Notes: a model not told the origin generated them from the sequence alone. 64,000 nt of DNA from Schizochytrium sp. CCTCC M209059 (GCA_000818945.1 KN805387.1:259903-323902), one strand, 5' to 3'. Shown: positions 1 through 9,978, counted from the stretch's first letter. Numbers and translations: made by a program.

Positions 1-1539
1 CCGCGCGCTCGCCGCGCGCTCGCCTGCCTGCCTGCCCGCCCGCGCGAGGCCATTCGCCCACTCACCTGCCGCGTCTGTTTGCAATTTGCTGGCGGCGGCG
101 ACGAAGGGCAGGCAGGCAGGCAGCCAGCTCGGCGTGCGCGGGAGGCGCGCCGCAAGTGCGCTATCGCCGGAGCTGCACTTGCGGCCGCGCCGCGCAAGTG
201 CGCGCAGGCCGCAGCACAGTGGACCATTAGCGCCCTGGCAGCCCGCCGATTTCACAGCGACAAATGGGTGGACCTCGCGCGCCCCCGCAGCGCCTCTGCG
301 CAGGTGTCGCGCTGGGAGGAGCGCGATGGGCCAGTGGCGTTCCAGGGGAACGAGGGCCCGGACGGGGCTATTGGCGGCGTGGTTTTACCGAGGGGAGGAC
401 ACTGGGTGCGGGGCCACCTGCAGCAGGCTGCGAAGAAAGATCCACCTCTGGACTCTTGAGGCCTCGCAGTCAGACTCGGAGGTTCGGGTGAACTCAAAGT
501 CGCACGCAGTGGAGCCGTGACTACATTTCTACCTTTCCTCAGCGCGATTTCCCGGCGCCGCTGCGGGCGTCATACCTCATTTCGCACGCCCGCCCGGTCT
601 CGCGCCGCCTTCCCAGCCCTCTCTCCCCTGGCTCCCAAACCTCCTCCCTTCCACCCAATCTCCACTGACACTTTCGCCCTGCTTCATCCCCCGACGCCCC
701 CCAGTGGCGTAAAAGCGCTGCGCTCCCGCCACCAGCGCCCTGTAAGGGGCAGTGTTCTTCCCCCCGCGGCCTCTGGCCCCCACCGCCCCGCCGCGCGGCG
801 CAGAGCAGCAGCGCAGTGCAGTGCAGGTGCGCGTCAGGACCGGCGTGACGAGGCGCGGTGCAGGCGCGAGGCGAGCGGAGGCGCCGCGCAGAGAGAGAGG
901 CGCTCCCTCCCTCCGTCCAGGCAGGCAGGCAGGCAGGCAGCCGCGGCCAGCGACAGCCAGGCCCGCGGCGCGGAGTCCATCCGCCAGCCTGCGCTGCCGG
1001 GTGCGGCCGCCTGGCTGCTGCTGGCCGCGCGAAGGGTGGATGACTCGGGCGCGAGCGCAGCCAGCCAGCCAGCCGCAGCGCGTAGGCGCAGCACTCCGAC
1101 TAACCGTGCGGGGCGAGCCTGCCCTGCCTAACCAAGGAACGAACTAACCACTGCCCGCCCACCCGTCAAGCAGCAGCAGGCACTGCCAGTGCAGCTCGCT
1201 CGCTGCCTCGACTAACGAGCGAGCGAACGAACTAACTACCTCCAGCAGCCCCACGGCCTAACTACCTCCAGCGCGCGAGCGAGCGAAGCTACCTAACCAC
1301 TGGCCGGCGGGCGAGCGAGGCAGGGATTTGTCTGCATTTGGATCCAAGTAGCCTGCCTATACACGCACACCGCGAGCAGAAAGAGAGAGGCGGGCGCGCC
1401 GCCTGCCGCGCTCGGCCTCGCCGATTGCGCGGCTCTCCGGGGACGCCCCCCCGCCGAGCCAGCCGGACCCGCGAGCGCGGATCCGCGGCCAGTGGCAGGA
1501 GCCGCGGCTGCTCGTGCGTGCGCGGCTCGGCTGGCCGGC

Positions 1540-1540
<1 letters not shown>

Positions 1541-1571
<31 letters not shown>

Positions 1572-1597
1572 GACTGACTGACTGACTGACTGACTGT
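1541..1597. repeat. GTCT/GACT tetranucleotide microsatellite
   Basis: About eight GTCT units run directly into about seven GACT units, so the period of four is kept while one base changes. It lies in non-coding GC-rich DNA. Confidence 0.9.
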
Positions 1598-2240
1598 GTG
1601 CGTCTGGCGGGCGTGTGTGCGCGGGCGGCGAGGAGGAGGATTAGGCGAGGAGGGGAGGAAGCAGGAGGCGCGGATGGGTTGGGTTATTCCTGGCGGAGCC
1701 GTCCGTCCCGGCGCTGCACCGCGCGTGCGGCGTCGGCGAGGGCGACTCCCCGCGCGCCGAGCTCGAGGGCGCCGCGGCCGGCCGGCCGGCCAGCCAGCCA
1801 GTCAGCCAGCCGGCCGGCCAGCCGTGCGGCCGCGTGAAAGGAGCGAGGACTGGCACTGAAAGAAAGGATGTGCGGCAAAGATTGCAGAGCCGCACGCAAG
1901 CTCGCACGCACGCACGCACACGACAAGCGACGAGGAGAAGCGAGGGCTCCCCGTTCGCGGCTGCGGCTCCTTCGCTGCTGCGGTGCAGCTGCTGATGACG
2001 CCGCCGCTGATGATGATGACGAAGATGATGAGCTTGTGAGATAGATGACGATGATGACGGTCGGCCCTCGCGGTCGCCGCTGCCGGCTCCGGCGTCTTCG
2101 CGGCTTCGCTCTGTCGCTTGTGGCTGGCGGTGCATACAATCACCCGACTAGCTGAGTAGACATCATACCACGGTACCACATAACCGACCGTCAGCGCGGT
2201 CCCGGTCTCGGTCCCGGAACGCGGTACCGCTCGGACCCAG

Positions 2241-2300
2241 AGCTAGCTACGTAGCTCTTTTCTCTTTTTTTTCAAGAGCTAGCTAACTACGTAGCTAGCT
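2241..2300. repeat. Imperfect inverted repeat upstream of the 2382 gene
   Basis: The left arm at 2241-2259 (AGCTAGCTACGTAGCTCTT) is matched by a right arm at 2274-2300 that carries an extra 8 bases. A T-rich spacer separates the arms. A hairpin or cruciform is possible. Similar CTAG-rich blocks occur near 9835 and 56085. Role unknown. Confidence 0.6.
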
Positions 2301-2381
2301 AGCACAGGCAGTGAGTGGTGAGTGAGTGGTGAGTGAGTGGTGCGGCACGAGCGGGCGGGCGCGGCAACAAGGCGAAGCGCG

Positions 2382-3203
2382 ATGGCGGGCAACAAGGCGC
2401 GCAGGCAGCGGCGCGCGCAGCGGGGCGCGCGCAGCAAGCAGCGCGGGGAGAACGGAGGCCCCAAGACCGCGGCGGAGCGGGCGAAGGCCGAGCGCGTTGC
2501 GCGCACGGTTGCGGCGCAGATCGTGGCGCACGACGACGCCGCCGCCGCCAAGTCGCTCTTGCACGCCTCCTCCGACCGCCCGTCTGCAAAGCAACGCAAT
2601 CAGCAGAAACAGCCACAAGCGCCGCAAGAACGCTCCAGCGGCAAGAAGCGTGCGCGAAGTGACAGCACCGACCCGGAAATTCGAAGACCCGCAAAAGTCA
2701 CCTTGACAGCTTTTGCGCCACCCACGCTGCGCCTGGAACAGGATGTCGCTGTCGCGCAGCCGACTGCGGATTTCAGGCTAGCGCACGCAGGCAAACTCAG
2801 CAGAGATCTTCTCGAATCCCTCGAAGAAGCCCACGTCGCCCGAGAAGCGGAACTTGCCAAAAAACGCGCACGCAAGGCCTCCGCTCGCATCGGAAACGCA
2901 CGTCCTATCACAAAAGGCAATCTCTTTGCTGCTCTCGCAAATGATGATGACGAAGACGAGGAAGACGAGGACAATGATTCATCGGGATTCCGAAGAAAGA
3001 ACAACTCAAAGCTCTTTTTTGCCCCATCGACTCTCATCATCGACCAAGGTCGCCAGTTTGAGCCAATCTTCGGCGGGAAAGATCGCCACAAAGAGGAGGC
3101 TGCGGCCTCCAGACCTCAATCTCAACCACAATCACAATCTCAACCTCAGCCGAGACCCGCCATGCTTGCGACCGCCGCTCCCGAGGATGATGACGACCTG
3201 TAA
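2382..3203 (+). CDS. Hypothetical basic/acidic, probably nuclear protein
   Basis: The ATG at 2382 is the first in the frame and gives 273 residues. The N-terminal 40 residues are Arg/Lys/Gln-rich, another basic patch follows near residue 100, and an Asp/Glu block sits near residue 205. The C-terminus is Gln/Pro/Ser-rich and ends in acidic residues. This basic-then-acidic make-up is typical of nucleolar or ribosome-assembly factors, but no family was recognised. The middle segment (about 115-165, from the repeated Leu/Phe/Ala-Pro stretch to a charged helix) looks the most protein-like. It converges on the minus-strand gene ending at 3879. No intron was seen. The gene is likely real because the frame stays open through a drop in GC content; the function is not assigned. 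Confidence 0.6.
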   Translation: MAGNKARRQRRAQRGARSKQRGENGGPKTAAERAKAERVARTVAAQIVAHDDAAAAKSLLHASSDRPSAKQRNQQKQPQAPQERSSGKKRARSDSTDPEIRRPAKVTLTAFAPPTLRLEQDVAVAQPTADFRLAHAGKLSRDLLESLEEAHVAREAELAKKRARKASARIGNARPITKGNLFAALANDDDEDEEDEDNDSSGFRRKNNSKLFFAPSTLIIDQGRQFEPIFGGKDRHKEEAAASRPQSQPQSQSQPQPRPAMLATAAPEDDDDL

Positions 3204-3878
3204 GTCGTGTGTGCTCTCTTCGGTTTGCTGCCCCCTGTACCCTCTTTCGAAAACAATCTTTTTCTTTGCCAAGGAATTCCGTGCATGTAAAATGATTCTG
3301 ATCGCAGAAAGCCCTGTCTGGACTGGCTGTCTCTTGTTTCACCGCCAATCACGTTTGTAGCATTTCATTTCATTTCATTTCATTTCACACGCAACACAAA
3401 AAAAAAAAAAGAAATGCTGTCAAGAGATTGATCTTTGTTTCGGTAAAACAAAAATTAAAATCGAGCAAGCTCTTGAAAATCATATGATGCAAAGTCATTG
3501 TGCGGTGTGTGTACTGTGTCTTTCCTAATTTCGCCTTTTCTTGTGTCTGGCTTGTAAACTCTCTTTCTGTTCGGAGAAAAAAAGTATTCAAAAAAACCTT
3601 GCATGTCGCTCGCTCGCTCGATCGATCGTTCGTTCGCTCACGGTTGGTAATGCAGACGTGACAACAGCCCTTACCAAATTCAAAGCGAGAATGACAGCAA
3701 AACTTGACGGACTGCTTTGATTGTCTTTCGTAATGATGCTCTTCTTTCTGCGTTGTCTGTAAACCTCTTCCTCCCCATACTCATAATTCTGGAAGTTCTG
3801 CAGCGAAATGAGATCCTCCTCCCTTGCCCAAAAGACATTTACAAAGCGAGAAGAAGAAAAGAATGCAAGAAACAAAAA
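3204..3878. other. Convergent intergenic region
   Basis: This separates the 3' ends of a plus and a minus gene. It is clearly AT-richer than the flanking genes and holds a CATTT pentanucleotide run at about 3361-3386, an A-run near 3399-3411 and a CGCT/CGAT run at about 3607-3630. No gene was recognised. Confidence 0.7.
3361..3386. repeat. CATTT pentanucleotide microsatellite
   Basis: Five tandem CATTT units lie about 160 bp after the stop codon of the 2382 gene, probably within its 3' UTR or just beyond. Confidence 0.9.
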
Positions 3879-5477
3879 TTACGCTTGCTCCGTTTCCTTC
3901 TCTGCACGTAGCTGCCGATGAGCGTCAAGCAATGAGAGCTTGGCCGGTGCCAATTTCTCCAGCCGCGCCTCCACGTCCACAGTAGGCTCCTCAGAACGGT
4001 CGATACCCACGCTTTCCTTTCTTGAGAGGGGCTTGAGACCAATCTTCTCAAAGGGATCCCCATCGGCAAAGAACGGATCGCGTCTGCGCCGCGCCACGCC
4101 CATCAGACGGCCCGCTTCCGTGATCCACGCTGTCTCCTCAAGATCTGTCATGGACGGCGGCCTCGGCTGACGCGAAGGCGCTGGCAACATCCGCCGCGGC
4201 GCCATGTCTGCCATTCGCGACCCAGACAAGCCGTACAAGCAACCATCCTCGCTCTTCTCACGAGCATGTGCAAAGGCGCTTCGCGAAAAACCATCAAGAC
4301 TGCACTGAAACACTTGTCGCGGGGGCGGTCGTAGTAGCCGGATCATGTCCAGTCCCGTCATGAATTTGTCCCCGCCTCCCGTTCCTGTAGACGAATCGTC
4401 GTCTGCATCCTCGGCGGCGCTCACATTCGCGTCACCATCGTCGCCGCCGCCACCGGCGTTGTTACTGTTGCTACTTGAACTACCTCCGTGCGTCCCAACG
4501 CCGTTGCCCTGACCATGGCGCGCGCGCTTGCGTCGTGCCTGCGCGCGCTTCGTTCGCTGTCTGCGTCCCAAACCAAGCTGCGGCGCGTGCTGATAGCATA
4601 GCTCCGCGTTCGTCATCCCAAACACCGTCTCTTCGTCGTCATCCAGCACCATGTTCCATTTTTGGGACACCTTGTTGCCCTGCATCGCCAAGCGAAACAT
4701 ACGGTGCGGCCCCGTCTCAAACGCACCCGACCCTTGCGGTGGTTGCAAGGGCAGCAACCCCAAACGCGTGCGTGAATTGTCGTCCCAACGCACAAGATTG
4801 TCCAATGTAAATCCGAGGTGGTGCTCGTGACTTTGTTTGGGGAGCTCGAGATCATACTCAATCTTATTCGTGACCAGCATTTGATACTGAGATCGCTCGC
4901 GCCGGGACGAGGGCCCCGACGAGGTACGTCGATTGCTCTCAACACTGCCGCTGCTCAAGCCTGCGCGCCGTTTGCGCCCGCGTCCACTGTCAGAGTCCGA
5001 TGATCGATTCATTTCCTCCACATAAGGGGTGAGCGCATTCAAAAGTTCGACCCGATGTATCCGCACTACATGCGTCGCGAGTTTGCCCCGCAAGATGAAG
5101 ACCCGCTTGCACTTGGGAAACGGACATTGGAGTTTTTCCACCTGGTCTCCAGCTCCGGCTGGGGCATCGACCTTGACGGCCTTGGCAGACTCTACACGCT
5201 CGAGAGCCAGTTTTTTCACATCTTCCTCGCTCAGCTCTTCGCCTCGCGCCAGAATTTCCACGGCGCTCTTGGCAACCTCGCCCAGACCTCCGGGCGGTAG
5301 CGCCAACTTGGGGTCGTTCTCCTCGAGCTGACGCAGATATGCCTTGTGTTCTTCCTGCGTGAGTCCCTTGCGTGCGCAGTATCTGCATGCGGCACCCCAC
5401 CGTTGCATGCTGCTCACCTGGCTCCGCAATATCTGGTACCCACACCCTCCGCATGGCTGCGACGAGTGCTGCGGCAT
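3879..5477 (-). CDS. C2H2 zinc-finger protein with N-terminal CxxC pairs
   Basis: The ATG is at 5477 and the protein has 532 residues. Two CxxC pairs near the start (C9/C12 and C31/C34) could form a zinc ribbon. A C2H2-like finger follows at C118, C123, H136 and H141 (spacing x4, x12, x4). A basic GRGRKRR-type nuclear-localisation patch lies near residue 165. The middle (about 215-300) is a conserved-looking block rich in Trp, Asp and Asn. Then come a long Arg/Lys stretch, a Ser/Asn/Gly/Asp low-complexity linker and a charged C-terminal helix. These features suggest a nuclear nucleic-acid-binding protein, but no named family was recognised. The upstream region is shared with the divergent gene at 6277. 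Confidence 0.75.
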   Translation of the reverse strand: MPQHSSQPCGGCGYQILRSQVSSMQRWGAACRYCARKGLTQEEHKAYLRQLEENDPKLALPPGGLGEVAKSAVEILARGEELSEEDVKKLALERVESAKAVKVDAPAGAGDQVEKLQCPFPKCKRVFILRGKLATHVVRIHRVELLNALTPYVEEMNRSSDSDSGRGRKRRAGLSSGSVESNRRTSSGPSSRRERSQYQMLVTNKIEYDLELPKQSHEHHLGFTLDNLVRWDDNSRTRLGLLPLQPPQGSGAFETGPHRMFRLAMQGNKVSQKWNMVLDDDEETVFGMTNAELCYQHAPQLGLGRRQRTKRAQARRKRARHGQGNGVGTHGGSSSSNSNNAGGGGDDGDANVSAAEDADDDSSTGTGGGDKFMTGLDMIRLLRPPPRQVFQCSLDGFSRSAFAHAREKSEDGCLYGLSGSRMADMAPRRMLPAPSRQPRPPSMTDLEETAWITEAGRLMGVARRRRDPFFADGDPFEKIGLKPLSRKESVGIDRSEEPTVDVEARLEKLAPAKLSLLDAHRQLRAEKETEQA

Positions 5478-5970
5478 CTTTTTTTCTCAGCCGTGTATGC
5501 ACGTACTTTTTTCGTGACCGATCTTTTTCCCTCCTCAAGTCGAGAGGGTTCACTCCCGCTCCGAACGAGAGATTGCAAACTTGAACACCAGAAAAAGCCT
5601 GCACAGACCGAGGCCACTGCCTCTCTGCCCACCGTCCCTGAGCGTCCTCGCCTTGCGCAAAACCGAGCTCTCGCCGCCGCCGCCGCCGCCCGGTCTTGGA
5701 GGAGCCCCGTCGACCTCGTGCGGCTCGCCAGCGACAGTTGTTGCCTTTTCGAACACACCCAGCGCGGCGCCCGCCCGCAACGAGCGCGCTGCTGTTTCCT
5801 TCTTCTCCTTCCTCGCCTCCTCCCCCCCTCTCGCCCCCGCCGCCGCGAACCGCCGCGAGCCGCCTCGAGCCGCGCCGCGCGACCCTCTCGCGCGAGCCGC
5901 CCCGCGCCGCGCTGCGACGAGCGGCGCCCCGGCACAGACAGGAAAGGAAAAGGAGAAAAGGGTCTGCTTT

Positions 5971-6002
<32 letters not shown>

Positions 6003-6276
6003 TCCCTGTTTCTGCTCCTTGTGTGAGACTGTTTTGCAAGGGCAACAAAGGCTGACAGTGAGCACACAAAGCAAAAGCAAAAGCAGAAGCAAAGCAAAGA
6101 TAAGCGGCCAGCAAGACCAGCCACGCCAGCGCACAGTAGACTATACGCCTTTACTGCATTTGGCCGCGTCCGGATAGCCCACTTGCGGCGCCGACCTCGA
6201 GAGCTTCCTTGTCGCTCTCGCTCTCGCTCGGTGTGGCAGCCAGGCAGATCGAGAAAAGAGGGCAGAGCTGGCGACC
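5478..6276. promoter_or_regulatory. Divergent promoter region
   Basis: This 800-bp stretch lies between two divergent start codons (5477 minus, 6277 plus) and must contain both promoters and 5' UTRs. It has GC-rich Arg/Ala-type low complexity, a TTTC microsatellite at about 5968-6005 and GCAAAA/GCAAAG near-repeats around 6070-6100. No specific promoter element could be defined. Confidence 0.5.
5968..6005. repeat. TTTC tetranucleotide microsatellite
   Basis: About nine tandem TTTC units lie inside the divergent promoter region. Confidence 0.9.
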
Positions 6277-8352
6277 ATGAGCGAGGTGGAGTGGGCGCAG
6301 TTTGCGCGCAGGTATGGCGCGCAGTTCGAGGAAAAGGTGCCAGGCGCCGTCTGCGAGCTGCACGGCGTGGGCACCACCGACCCGGACTTTGACGCAGGAT
6401 GGCTCCCAGAGGATGAGCTACCCGCCCAAGACGCCGACGAGGGGGACGAGGCCCAGACCGCGGGAGGAAAGAAGACCCGCGGCGTACGCATATCCGTAGA
6501 GTTGCCCAGGGCATACCCCCAGCAACCTCCCCAGGTCCGCGTGATGTCCGAGCATCCCATCCGCGAGCATCTCCAGGCCGAAATCGATAGCTTCCTCGCC
6601 GCCAACGCTGGCAAAAACGTCCTTCGGCCTCTTGCCAAATGGATCGACCGCAAAATCGGGCAGTGGAGACCACCACAACTCCAAGAGGACGACAGCGAGA
6701 CCGCAAACGGCCAAGACACCGGCCTAAACGACCCCAAGAACCCAAATGACGTTTGGACGCTCGCACAGCAACTCATGCTTGAGGACGCCTTGCTCGAATT
6801 CCCCAAATCCATGGAAAAGCACGCGCGCTGGCGTGCCATCGCCTCGCGCGTCGAAAACAAATCCAAACGCCAGGTCATAAACCGTTTCATTGCCCTGCGC
6901 TCCGCCTTGCGCTCCGCGCGCTCCAAGGCTCGTGCAGAATTCGAGGCTCGCGAGGCCGAAGCTGCAGAACAGCGCGCGCAAGAGGCGCAAGCCCTGTTAT
7001 GGACCGAACAACAGCAGACGGCTCTCGATGCCGCCCTCGCCGAGTTTCCCGCCTCCATGGACAAGAATGAGCGCTGGAAAAGCATTGCCAAGGCAGTTCC
7101 AGGAAAGTCTAAGCGCGACTGCGTCGACCGTTTCAGGAAACTCCGCCAAGACTTCATCAATCAACAGCAGCAGCAGCAGCAGCCGCAACAACAACAGGGT
7201 GCCGTAGCGAACACCACCAAAGCGTCTCAGGGAACCACAAATGTCGACGCCAAGGATCCGCGCGATGATCAACACACCGAGAGTCTTCCGAACCTCAACC
7301 CGGAAGAACGCGGCACCAAACTCGCCCTGCAAGAGCTCTTCCTCTCCAATATTGATGTCCTCTTCCTCACCTCGATAAAGTGCGTCGTTTCTTGCGGCGC
7401 CTGCGGCCAGGACCTCATCACTCGCGTTTCTGCAAACCAAGCGCACAAGGCTTGGTGCCAAGCATGCTCTGCCCGAATCGTCCTTCGCCTCAATCCGGCT
7501 CTAGTGCACCCGGGGGATAACAACAAAGCAGCCTTTATCGACACAGAACACGCCATGCTCCAGGACATTGCCTCTTGTGACCTCCGCGCGAGCTGTGCCT
7601 CTTGCACCAAACTCCACACCTTTAGTGATGTGCAGCGCTCTCGGCCCCAAGAGGACTCCTGTCACAAGTGCTTTGCCAAGCTGCAGATCTCGTATCAGAC
7701 ATGGGGCCTCGAGATTGTCTTACGCGGCGCTGCAGCTGCAGCGGCTGCAACTGGCGCAAAGAAAGGCGCAAAGGCGCCCTCCGGCGCCGCTGCTAAAGTT
7801 TCCAAAGCGCACCAAATTGCCGCGCAGGAGCAAGCACGTCTCATTACTCCGGGCAAGCCTCTGCCCAACCTTGGCATTTGCTCTCACTATGGCAAAAGCC
7901 TCCGTTGGCTCCGCTTTCCTTGCTGTGGGCTCGCCTACCCTTGTGAAATTTGCCATGATGCCAAAGGCGAGTGCGCCGAGACAAAGTGGCCCACCCAGCA
8001 AATTTGCGGATTTTGTGGCACAGAGCAACCAGACTCGAGAAACAAGCCATGCACAAACTGTGGAAAGTATATCAACGTCACAAAGGCATCCTCGCATTGG
8101 GAAGGTGGCAAGGGTCAGCGCAACAAAGCACTCATGTCTCATAATGATAGTCGCAAGTACAAGAACTCCAAGCTCAAGACAAAGAGCAACAAGGCAAACC
8201 GCGTCGGGCCCAAGTCGGGGCCCAGTGGGGGGGGAGGGGGGGGGCTCATTCCACGCACAAAGACAACGCAAACGTATCGCCCCCACAAACGCAAGAGCAA
8301 AACGCCTCCTTTGCGCCCGTGTCTATCGAACAATCTGCACAAGATACGTTGA
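6277..8352 (+). CDS. RWD-like / double SANT / CHY zinc-finger protein
   Basis: The ATG at 6277 (context GACCATGAGC) gives 691 residues. Residues 1-130 resemble an RWD domain, with the strand-turn ISVELPRAYPQQPPQVRV typical of the family. Two SANT/Myb-like repeats follow at about 158-212 and 240-296, each with a Trp start, an EFP-x-S/SM turn and a K-S/KR third helix, like those of zuotin/DNAJC2. A poly-Gln run follows. Cys pairs at about 370-470 suggest further zinc sites. A CHY-type finger starts near residue 532 (CSHY, then CC, CEIC, CGFC, CTNC) and ends in the family's usual SHWEGGKG-type tail. CHY fingers occur in RCHY1/PIRH2 and Hot13-like proteins; no RING is visible. Ubiquitin- or chromatin-linked function is inference. 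A G-run near 8227-8246 could hide a sequencing indel affecting the last 40 residues. Confidence 0.85.
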   Translation: MSEVEWAQFARRYGAQFEEKVPGAVCELHGVGTTDPDFDAGWLPEDELPAQDADEGDEAQTAGGKKTRGVRISVELPRAYPQQPPQVRVMSEHPIREHLQAEIDSFLAANAGKNVLRPLAKWIDRKIGQWRPPQLQEDDSETANGQDTGLNDPKNPNDVWTLAQQLMLEDALLEFPKSMEKHARWRAIASRVENKSKRQVINRFIALRSALRSARSKARAEFEAREAEAAEQRAQEAQALLWTEQQQTALDAALAEFPASMDKNERWKSIAKAVPGKSKRDCVDRFRKLRQDFINQQQQQQQPQQQQGAVANTTKASQGTTNVDAKDPRDDQHTESLPNLNPEERGTKLALQELFLSNIDVLFLTSIKCVVSCGACGQDLITRVSANQAHKAWCQACSARIVLRLNPALVHPGDNNKAAFIDTEHAMLQDIASCDLRASCASCTKLHTFSDVQRSRPQEDSCHKCFAKLQISYQTWGLEIVLRGAAAAAAATGAKKGAKAPSGAAAKVSKAHQIAAQEQARLITPGKPLPNLGICSHYGKSLRWLRFPCCGLAYPCEICHDAKGECAETKWPTQQICGFCGTEQPDSRNKPCTNCGKYINVTKASSHWEGGKGQRNKALMSHNDSRKYKNSKLKTKSNKANRVGPKSGPSGGGGGGLIPRTKTTQTYRPHKRKSKTPPLRPCLSNNLHKIR

Positions 8353-8399
8353 TACGTTGTATTTGGGAAAACGTAGACAACGACCCCAAAAATATGCCG

Positions 8400-9749
8400 T
8401 CAAGATTCTTTCTTTAGCTTACTTTCCTCACCTTGCTTCTTTGCCTCGGCTTTAGCCCAGGCGCAATACGCGCGCAAGTTTTTGTCTTGGGGCACAATCT
8501 CAGCACCCAGACCTCGAGTAAAGATCAGATAGCTGTCAAACGCGAACGCGCCGAAGCCATAGACCTTATTCTCTGTCAAATCAAGTTGGAACGACGGCGA
8601 GAGCAAGTACTTGCTCGAAAGCTCCATGACCGAACGGTATCGATTGTCAAAAAGACCTAACGGGGCCAGCACGCTGCGAACTGCCTCCGGGTCAGCGTCG
8701 AGCGCGGCGCTCGGATGCGGACACAAAGCAAAAAAACCTTCAATCGCTCTCTCCTTGACCTTGGCCGAAGACACACGGCTCATCAGACAACACGCGATGA
8801 GCAGCTTCCATGTTTCATCCGCATAACGTTCCTGCAAAAGCGCCAACGGGGAATCCGTCGGATAAGGGCCCTGGACGACATTGCGGCTCACAACATATCG
8901 CTCCCAGTCGACCTTTTCGCCATCCTCCCCGTCATCTGCTTGTACGACTTTAGGGCCCCAGCGCTGCACCGCTTCGTCGCGCCACGCGTTATCCTCACGT
9001 TTAATCAGCACCTCATCGCCCCGTGCCTTGAAAATAGCGTTCAACCGTTTCTGCAAGTCCTCGGGCCCCGGTCGTCGCGGTGTCTTGTCCAAAATTTCCC
9101 TCTCTTGGTTTTCCTCTTCGTTGTCGTCATTTCCAGCGATCTGAGAACCGTTTGCCTCGGCCTTGACCTTTGATCCTCCTGGGACACGAGAGGATCGCCG
9201 CAAACGAGTGGTGTCGATGGGGTCGCCACGCCGACGCCGCTTTTTGGCACTTTTGGGGCTAGAAGAATTTTCGCCATCGTTTGCAGTTGCTCCCCACGCT
9301 TCACGAGCTCGCTTGGCTTCAGCTGCTGCTGCAGCCTTGGCAGCGGCAGCCTCTTTGAGTTCCCGTGCTTCACGACGAGAGCCTTGAAAAAGTGCCTCCA
9401 ATTGTGCCTCGTTCTGTCGAATGTTTTGCAAACGTTTCCACTCGTAGTCACTCATTCCGGAGGGCTTTTTCTGCTCCTCCTCCTCCTCTTGCTGCTGTTC
9501 TCCCTCCTCTTGCTCCTTTCCCCCCTGCCCGGCGCTGGCGCTGGCGCTGCCCGACGCAGAGGTGGTCTTTGCCTTGTTGCTGCTTGTGTCGTTAGCATCG
9601 GCATCAATACCATCGCCAGTAGTCTGAGACTGCTCACCGGCCATGTTTTCCTTGGCCTTGCCGCCGCTCGTGATCGAGTCCACGACCTCTGGCATCCCAC
9701 CGTTCGCCTCCGCGGCCTCCGTCACCGGGTCCTCAGCCACGCTCGCCAT
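8400..9749 (-). CDS. MBD4-like HhH-GPD DNA glycosylase
   Basis: The ATG at 9749 gives 449 residues. The C-terminal domain (about 290-440) closely follows the MBD4 glycosylase fold: a DSPLALLQERY...WKLLIACCLMSR opening, a PLGLFDNRYRSVMELSS block, a YGFGAFAFDSY hairpin and a PQDKNLRAYCAWA ending. The helix-hairpin-helix Gly-Phe-Gly and the catalytic Asp (D405, in FDSY) are present. MBD4-family enzymes remove T or U from T:G and U:G mismatches, classically after deamination of 5-methylcytosine. No methyl-CpG-binding domain is visible. The N-terminus is acidic, Gln/Glu-rich and Ala-rich, with basic RRRRR/RRSSR patches likely to be nuclear signals. Near residue 108 a SDYEWKRLQNIRQN motif resembles a segment of CDCA7/WDR76-type chromatin proteins. 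The stop is 47 bp from that of the convergent gene. Confidence 0.87.
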   Translation of the reverse strand: MASVAEDPVTEAAEANGGMPEVVDSITSGGKAKENMAGEQSQTTGDGIDADANDTSSNKAKTTSASGSASASAGQGGKEQEEGEQQQEEEEEQKKPSGMSDYEWKRLQNIRQNEAQLEALFQGSRREARELKEAAAAKAAAAAEAKRAREAWGATANDGENSSSPKSAKKRRRRGDPIDTTRLRRSSRVPGGSKVKAEANGSQIAGNDDNEEENQEREILDKTPRRPGPEDLQKRLNAIFKARGDEVLIKREDNAWRDEAVQRWGPKVVQADDGEDGEKVDWERYVVSRNVVQGPYPTDSPLALLQERYADETWKLLIACCLMSRVSSAKVKERAIEGFFALCPHPSAALDADPEAVRSVLAPLGLFDNRYRSVMELSSKYLLSPSFQLDLTENKVYGFGAFAFDSYLIFTRGLGAEIVPQDKNLRAYCAWAKAEAKKQGEESKLKKES

Positions 9750-9907
9750 TCTCACGAGCGATTTTGATTGATTCTACTATACTAAACATCGGCTGCTACA
9801 CAACGATGGGCTTGGGAGAGTGCTAACTACCATGGCTAGCTAGCTACTATGGCATTCAAGATTGTGTGTGTGGGTTGAAAACACCTAATGTTAAAACCGC
9901 AACGGTG

Positions 9908-9978
<71 letters not shown>

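Larger units (their letters stand above)
1..2381. other. GC-rich, repeat-rich region without a convincing gene
   Basis: Open frames exist here on both strands, but all are low-complexity (Arg/Ala/Pro-rich), many lack an ATG, and none shows a recognisable domain. Visible structure: CAGG/GGCA runs near 109-123 and 919-941, a GTCT run passing into GACT at about 1541-1597, CCGG/CAGC-rich blocks near 1775-1825, and CTAG/GTAC-rich palindromic DNA at 2160-2310. It probably contains the upstream region of the gene at 2382 and perhaps the flank of a gene to the left. An unrecognised spliced exon cannot be excluded. Confidence 0.6.

Noticed and set aside
4990..6766. Long Arg-rich minus-strand frames across the divergent promoter
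   Set aside because: Low complexity, overlapping the zinc-finger gene and the 6277 gene in other frames; no domain.
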